A program made the position numbers and the translations under genes. From NCBI GenBank assembly GCA_029255685.2, contig CM055320.2, forward strand, positions 42,343,410 to 42,407,409: a stretch of DNA of 64,000 bases. The letters are read 5' to 3'. Origin of the DNA: Silene conica (taxonomy: Eukaryota; Streptophyta; Magnoliopsida; Caryophyllales; Caryophyllaceae). Position 1 is the first letter of the stretch. The number at the start of each line of letters is the position of its first letter. Positions 60,679-64,000 of this stretch are shown here, piece after piece. The notes below the pieces were generated by a model. The model did no database searches. It had not been told where the DNA came from and saw only the letters and a list, made by a program, of their open reading frames with translations.

Positions 60679-60972
60679 ATAGAGGATGCTTCTATTATGA
60701 CTAATGCAGAAATTGGTTTGGGGAAACCCATGATAAAGGACGTCATAGTGCAAAGAGGAGGACTAGGGATCCTAAGCTATAAGGAGGATGAGGATCCAGA
60801 CGTTGTTGATGAGGAGGACAAGAAGAGAAGAAGAGAAGAAAAAGAGAAGCGTCCGTCGCATATGCTTTGCGACGGAGAGGAGACGTGTTTGGCCATTCGA
60901 ACAAACACGGTGGAGACTATGGCATATAGCCAAAAGCTGTGGTCTGAGATCTTCCGCATCTTTAGCGGATAG
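60679..60972 (+). pseudogene. Athila-like coding fragment, right of CACTA
   Basis: The frame open at 60679 is the same frame as the left fragment once the CACTA and one ATA copy (5772 bases, a multiple of three) are discounted. It is acidic then basic (EDEDPDVVDEEDKKRRREEK) and stops at 60970-60972. No reverse transcriptase follows, so the element had already lost or never had pol here. Confidence 0.75.
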
Positions 60973-61992
60973 TTGCTTCAATTTTAAGCTCCTAAGACAA
61001 TTTATTTTCTGTTTTGTTGAGACTTTTTAATTTTGTTTGCTTTAAGAACAATTTTACTTTTGTTGCGTAGTTAAGACATTTTAGACTTGGTTCTGGGATC
61101 TAGCGCATACTTTGGGCGAATGTATAATGATTTTTCAGGTTTGAGGACGAATGACTTGGTTAATACAAGTTATTTCCGAAGAAAAGAAGGCCGTTGTACA
61201 GGAGAGGCGGTCGACCGACCAGTAACACCGGTCGGTCGACTGGACCCCTACAGTTCGGAAATTCCTACAGTCTGCGGATTGGTCGGTCAACCAGAGAAGA
61301 AGGTCGTTCGACCCACCTACCTGTTACATCGTGCTCATATTCTCCTAGGTAAGCATGCAACCGTCATAGGTGCTTGGAGTGGCACTGCTGGCCACCAAAA
61401 CCTCCCAGCTTACGCAGGTTTGGGGAGGTTTTCTCATGCGCTTGAAAATCCAGCGAGTTCTTTCCTTTTTCCCTTGGTTTTATTCCTTTTAGTTTTTGCC
61501 TTTAATTTTATGAAACCTTTACTTAGGCTAATGCACAATAAGGACATTGTTCGGGTTGGTTTGGGGAATGGTTTAATCATATGCATTGTTCCACCGCATT
61601 TTATCACACGTTTATTGCATTTCTGTCTTGCATTGTTCTTTTCTTTACTTTTCTTGCATATACAAAAGAAAAAAATCCAAAAAAATAGAAAAAATTCAAA
61701 AATTCCAAAAAATGCACGTTTATTTTAGCATATAGGTCGAGTCGGAACGAGAGTATTTCAAGGATGATTTTGCTATCTTACATGTTTATGCCTTTACCTT
61801 GCCTTGTCAACTTATTTTAGTATGAGAGTCTTTTGCATATCTACGAGTTTTTGTCAATTTGTATATCTTGAGACTTGACTTATACCTTGGCAACCTACTA
61901 TACATTCTAAGTTTTAGAGCTTATTTCCTGGTTTTATTTTTAAAACAGTTGCCTAGGATGTGAGTAGTACTCTCCTTGGAACATGTTACATC
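60973..61992 (+). other. Athila-like 3' region with motif pairs and a hydrophobic frame
   Basis: Mostly non-coding. It contains 21-base-pitch motif pairs at 61209 and 61281. An open frame from ATG 61120 to 61728 has two hydrophobic stretches (FLFPLVLFLLVFAF and LHFCLALFFSLLFLHI) and a Lys-rich tail. This recalls the position of env-like ORFs in Athila elements, but the motif pairs run through it and the composition is low complexity, so I do not call a gene. Confidence 0.45.
61209..61313. repeat. Two 21-nt-pitch GGTCGACC-type pairs
   Basis: 61209 GGTCGACCGACC with 61230 GGTCGGTCGACT; 61281 GGTCGGTCAACC with 61302 GGTCGTTCGACC. Spacers are nine bases. The first pair is nearly a perfect inverted repeat and could fold into an 11-12 bp hairpin. 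Confidence 0.9.
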
Positions 61993-63253
61993 TGTGGGGA
62001 ATAAAACATGTATTCACCCTAAACATGAAGGATTATAACGAAATTTACAAGTGTGAATTATGGTCATAAGATAATAAAAACATGAAAAGAATTACAACCT
62101 TGAGTCCTTGCGCAAATAGGCCTAAGAACGGGAATTAAAGTAAATTCCCTCCTATAACTTGCACCCAAGACTTTGTTTGAAATGATGCCGCGTGTGCTAG
62201 AAAGGCTCTCCAATTGCCTTGCAATATGGGGAGAGTTTTGTGAGGTTTAGATGTGAGATGTGAGTTTTCGGAGAAGGATGCTCTCAAAAACCCTAATACT
62301 ATAAAATTATGAATTACCAGTAGTTGACAAAAGGAGAATAACTCTCCTTTTGTAACCTACACGTTCGGCCGAGTTGGAGTATGGTGAGAGTGGGCTTTTC
62401 CACTCTCATCTTATTCCAATGCGTGATTCGACCCGTTTTGCTAAAATATAATTCGCGGGTATTTATTATAAATCGTATACATGTTATCAGATATTAATGT
62501 AGTCGATACATCAATAATGGTCTGACAAAAATACGATATTGTATAATTGGCCAAATTAATATAACTGTTTATATTAATACGCGAATTCAATATTTAATTA
62601 AATATAACCGTTTATATTTAATTTTACGAATTAATCATGTAATCCGTATTAGCTAAAATTATTTAATCCGTATTAAATAATAATCTCAACATCTTATTGA
62701 CTAATTTAATAGTCAATACCTCTGACTAACTGTTTAGTCGTATCCGTCATAAATGTGACTTTATTTTCATACCTTCACATCTCTCAAACGTGTCCTATAG
62801 GTGTGACGTATAGGGACCAGTTGATCACCGCCATCCGTATGACAATAACGTCAAACTTATCTAGCAAGGCAACCGTTATTGATAAACGTGGATCAACTGA
62901 TAATAATACTGAAGTATGCCTTTGTGATCCTTTAAGAGATTTAGTAAGTCATTGTACTAACTGTCAAGCACACCAGCCCCAACAATCTCCCACTTGTCCG
63001 TACAATGGTATGTGCAATGACGTTATCGCACTACATGTGGAGGACAGAAGCTCCAACAAACTCCCACTTGTCCGTACAAGTGTAGGTGCGATAACCGATT
63101 CTCATATCCTTTTAAAATTTTCCCACTCAATGTAAGACAATTTGCAAATCCGCATTCGCAAAGGTCGTATCTCACAAGCGATCTTTATCAAGAGTGGTTT
63201 CCCCGACTAGAGAGTAACTTAACTGATAAAACGAATCTGTATTCGAGCATGGC
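61993..63253 (-). mobile_element. Element F: truncated copia retrotransposon
   Basis: LTR 61993-62984 (TGTGGGGAATAAAAC ... GCCCCAACA, 992 bases) of the A/C family, polypurine tract, then about 270 bases of 3' internal sequence matching C's 44542-44810. It is cut at 63253 by an H-type LTR. The coding part would lie beyond the window if the H-type element is a simple insertion. Confidence 0.88.
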
Positions 63254-64000
63254 TGATGCGTGTCTATTTTATGATGTTTTTCATCTATTTTTACACGCAT
63301 TTGGTCGCTCATTTACTATGTGTTAGCCCTTATTTCCCAACAATCGTGTACTTTCGTATTTTTATGCACTTTTGCAGATTTATGCGGAAAAGGGACGATT
63401 TAGAACCAAATTCACGTCCTCAAGTCTTTTGCATAATTAAGGAACGGAGGAAAGTCAACTGGAGTCCGTATGTAAGTACCAAGAGTCAAATCAAGAAGAA
63501 AACCGGAGATTTTCTATGCGGATACGGTCGACCGACCTACTTTATGGGTCGGCCGACCAGGCCTGATTTTTATGAAGTCCGAAAATCTTGAGAAAAGGCC
63601 ATAATTTGCTAAGCCCGTAAAAGAGGTCGACCGACCCACCAAAGTGGTCGACCGACCTCAGCGAAGCCCAGGAACGTTTTTCGGAAAGTAATTAGAAGTA
63701 GGAGTCTTTAGGAAACTCTAATTTTCTGCCCTATATAAGCTAATCTTGTAATTAGGGTTTGAGATATGAAGTTTTATTATCAAGCCACAATTCAGAGATT
63801 TAGATACAGTTTTCAATTCAGTTTCTTAGTTAATAAGCTACAATAAAGTTACAATCTAGTTTTATTCCGTCTTTAGTTTTGTAATCTTTCAATAATTCCC
63901 AACCATTCAATAAAGTTTGTTCCTTCTGCCCTAATTCCGACTTTGGTAATTACTCTTTTAATCTAGTTTTATTATTGTTCTTATTACTATTGTATTCAAT
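63254..64000 (+). repeat. Second H-type gypsy LTR, runs off the window
   Basis: Starts TGATGCGTGTCTATTTTATG and is homologous to 10445 onward (roughly 85%). It carries motif pairs at 63526/63547 and 63625/63646. The first pair sits 272 bases from the LTR start, exactly as in the copy at 10445. Confidence 0.85.
63526..63657. repeat. Two 21-nt-pitch GGTCGACCGACC pairs
   Basis: 63526 GGTCGACCGACC with 63547 GGTCGGCCGACC; 63625 and 63646 both GGTCGACCGACC. All spacers are nine bases. Confidence 0.92.

Overview
This window is plant nuclear DNA dominated by transposable elements. It is AT-rich and intron-like, and it holds long LTR retrotransposons with initiator-Met-type primer sites, a CACTA transposon and a LINE 3' end. 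Decayed pieces of plant housekeeping genes (prohibitin, organellar HSP90, an STK16-like kinase) are also present. I see no rRNA, tRNA, CRISPR array or prokaryotic operon and no intact host gene. The species cannot be fixed from the sequence; a dicot is likely.

Layout. 1-5329: non-coding or gene-fragment DNA with an unassigned exon-like frame (1390-1507), a broken prohibitin exon (2713-2990) and a possible DNA-transposon end (4376-4625). 5335-9135: a small young LTR element ('I', target-site duplication ATGTT) whose only ORF is a protease-like protein that runs into its own 3' LTR. 9136-10444: no gene. 10445-11632: start of an Athila/Tat-like Ty3/gypsy LTR ('H'). 11633-17625: gypsy element 'G1', inserted in H, with 5' LTR and a gag-pol carrying four stop codons. 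17626-23580: Ty1/copia element 'A', inserted in G1, with a 5'-truncated LINE in its LTR. 23581-27967: the 5' half of a minus-strand copia element 'B'. 27968-54148: element 'D', a non-coding gypsy derivative with 2.7-kb LTRs (duplication GTCCT), inserted in B's LTR. D's interior holds copia element 'E' (31175-40556, duplication GTTAT, LTRs that look identical, an open 1195-codon ORF). D's 3' LTR holds copia element 'C' (43537-52106, duplication GGGAG, one frameshift). 54154-54360: rest of B's LTR. 54361-61992: the 3' side of an Athila-like element, split at 54910-60678 by a CACTA transposon (duplication ATA) carrying captured host exons. 61993-63253: truncated copia 'F'. 63254-64000: a second H-type LTR.

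How it fits together. The nest is at least four deep (Athila-like > B > D > E or C). A single deletion at the A/B junction (23580/23581) would explain several losses at once: the 3' halves of A, G1 and B, and the gag side of the Athila-like element. Only E looks freshly inserted and open throughout, and it lacks the normal Gag core. The most unusual sequence-level signal is a paired 12-mer (GGTCGACCGACC and relatives) repeated at an exact 21-nt pitch. It occurs eleven times in LTRs, leaders and 3' regions of otherwise unrelated elements.
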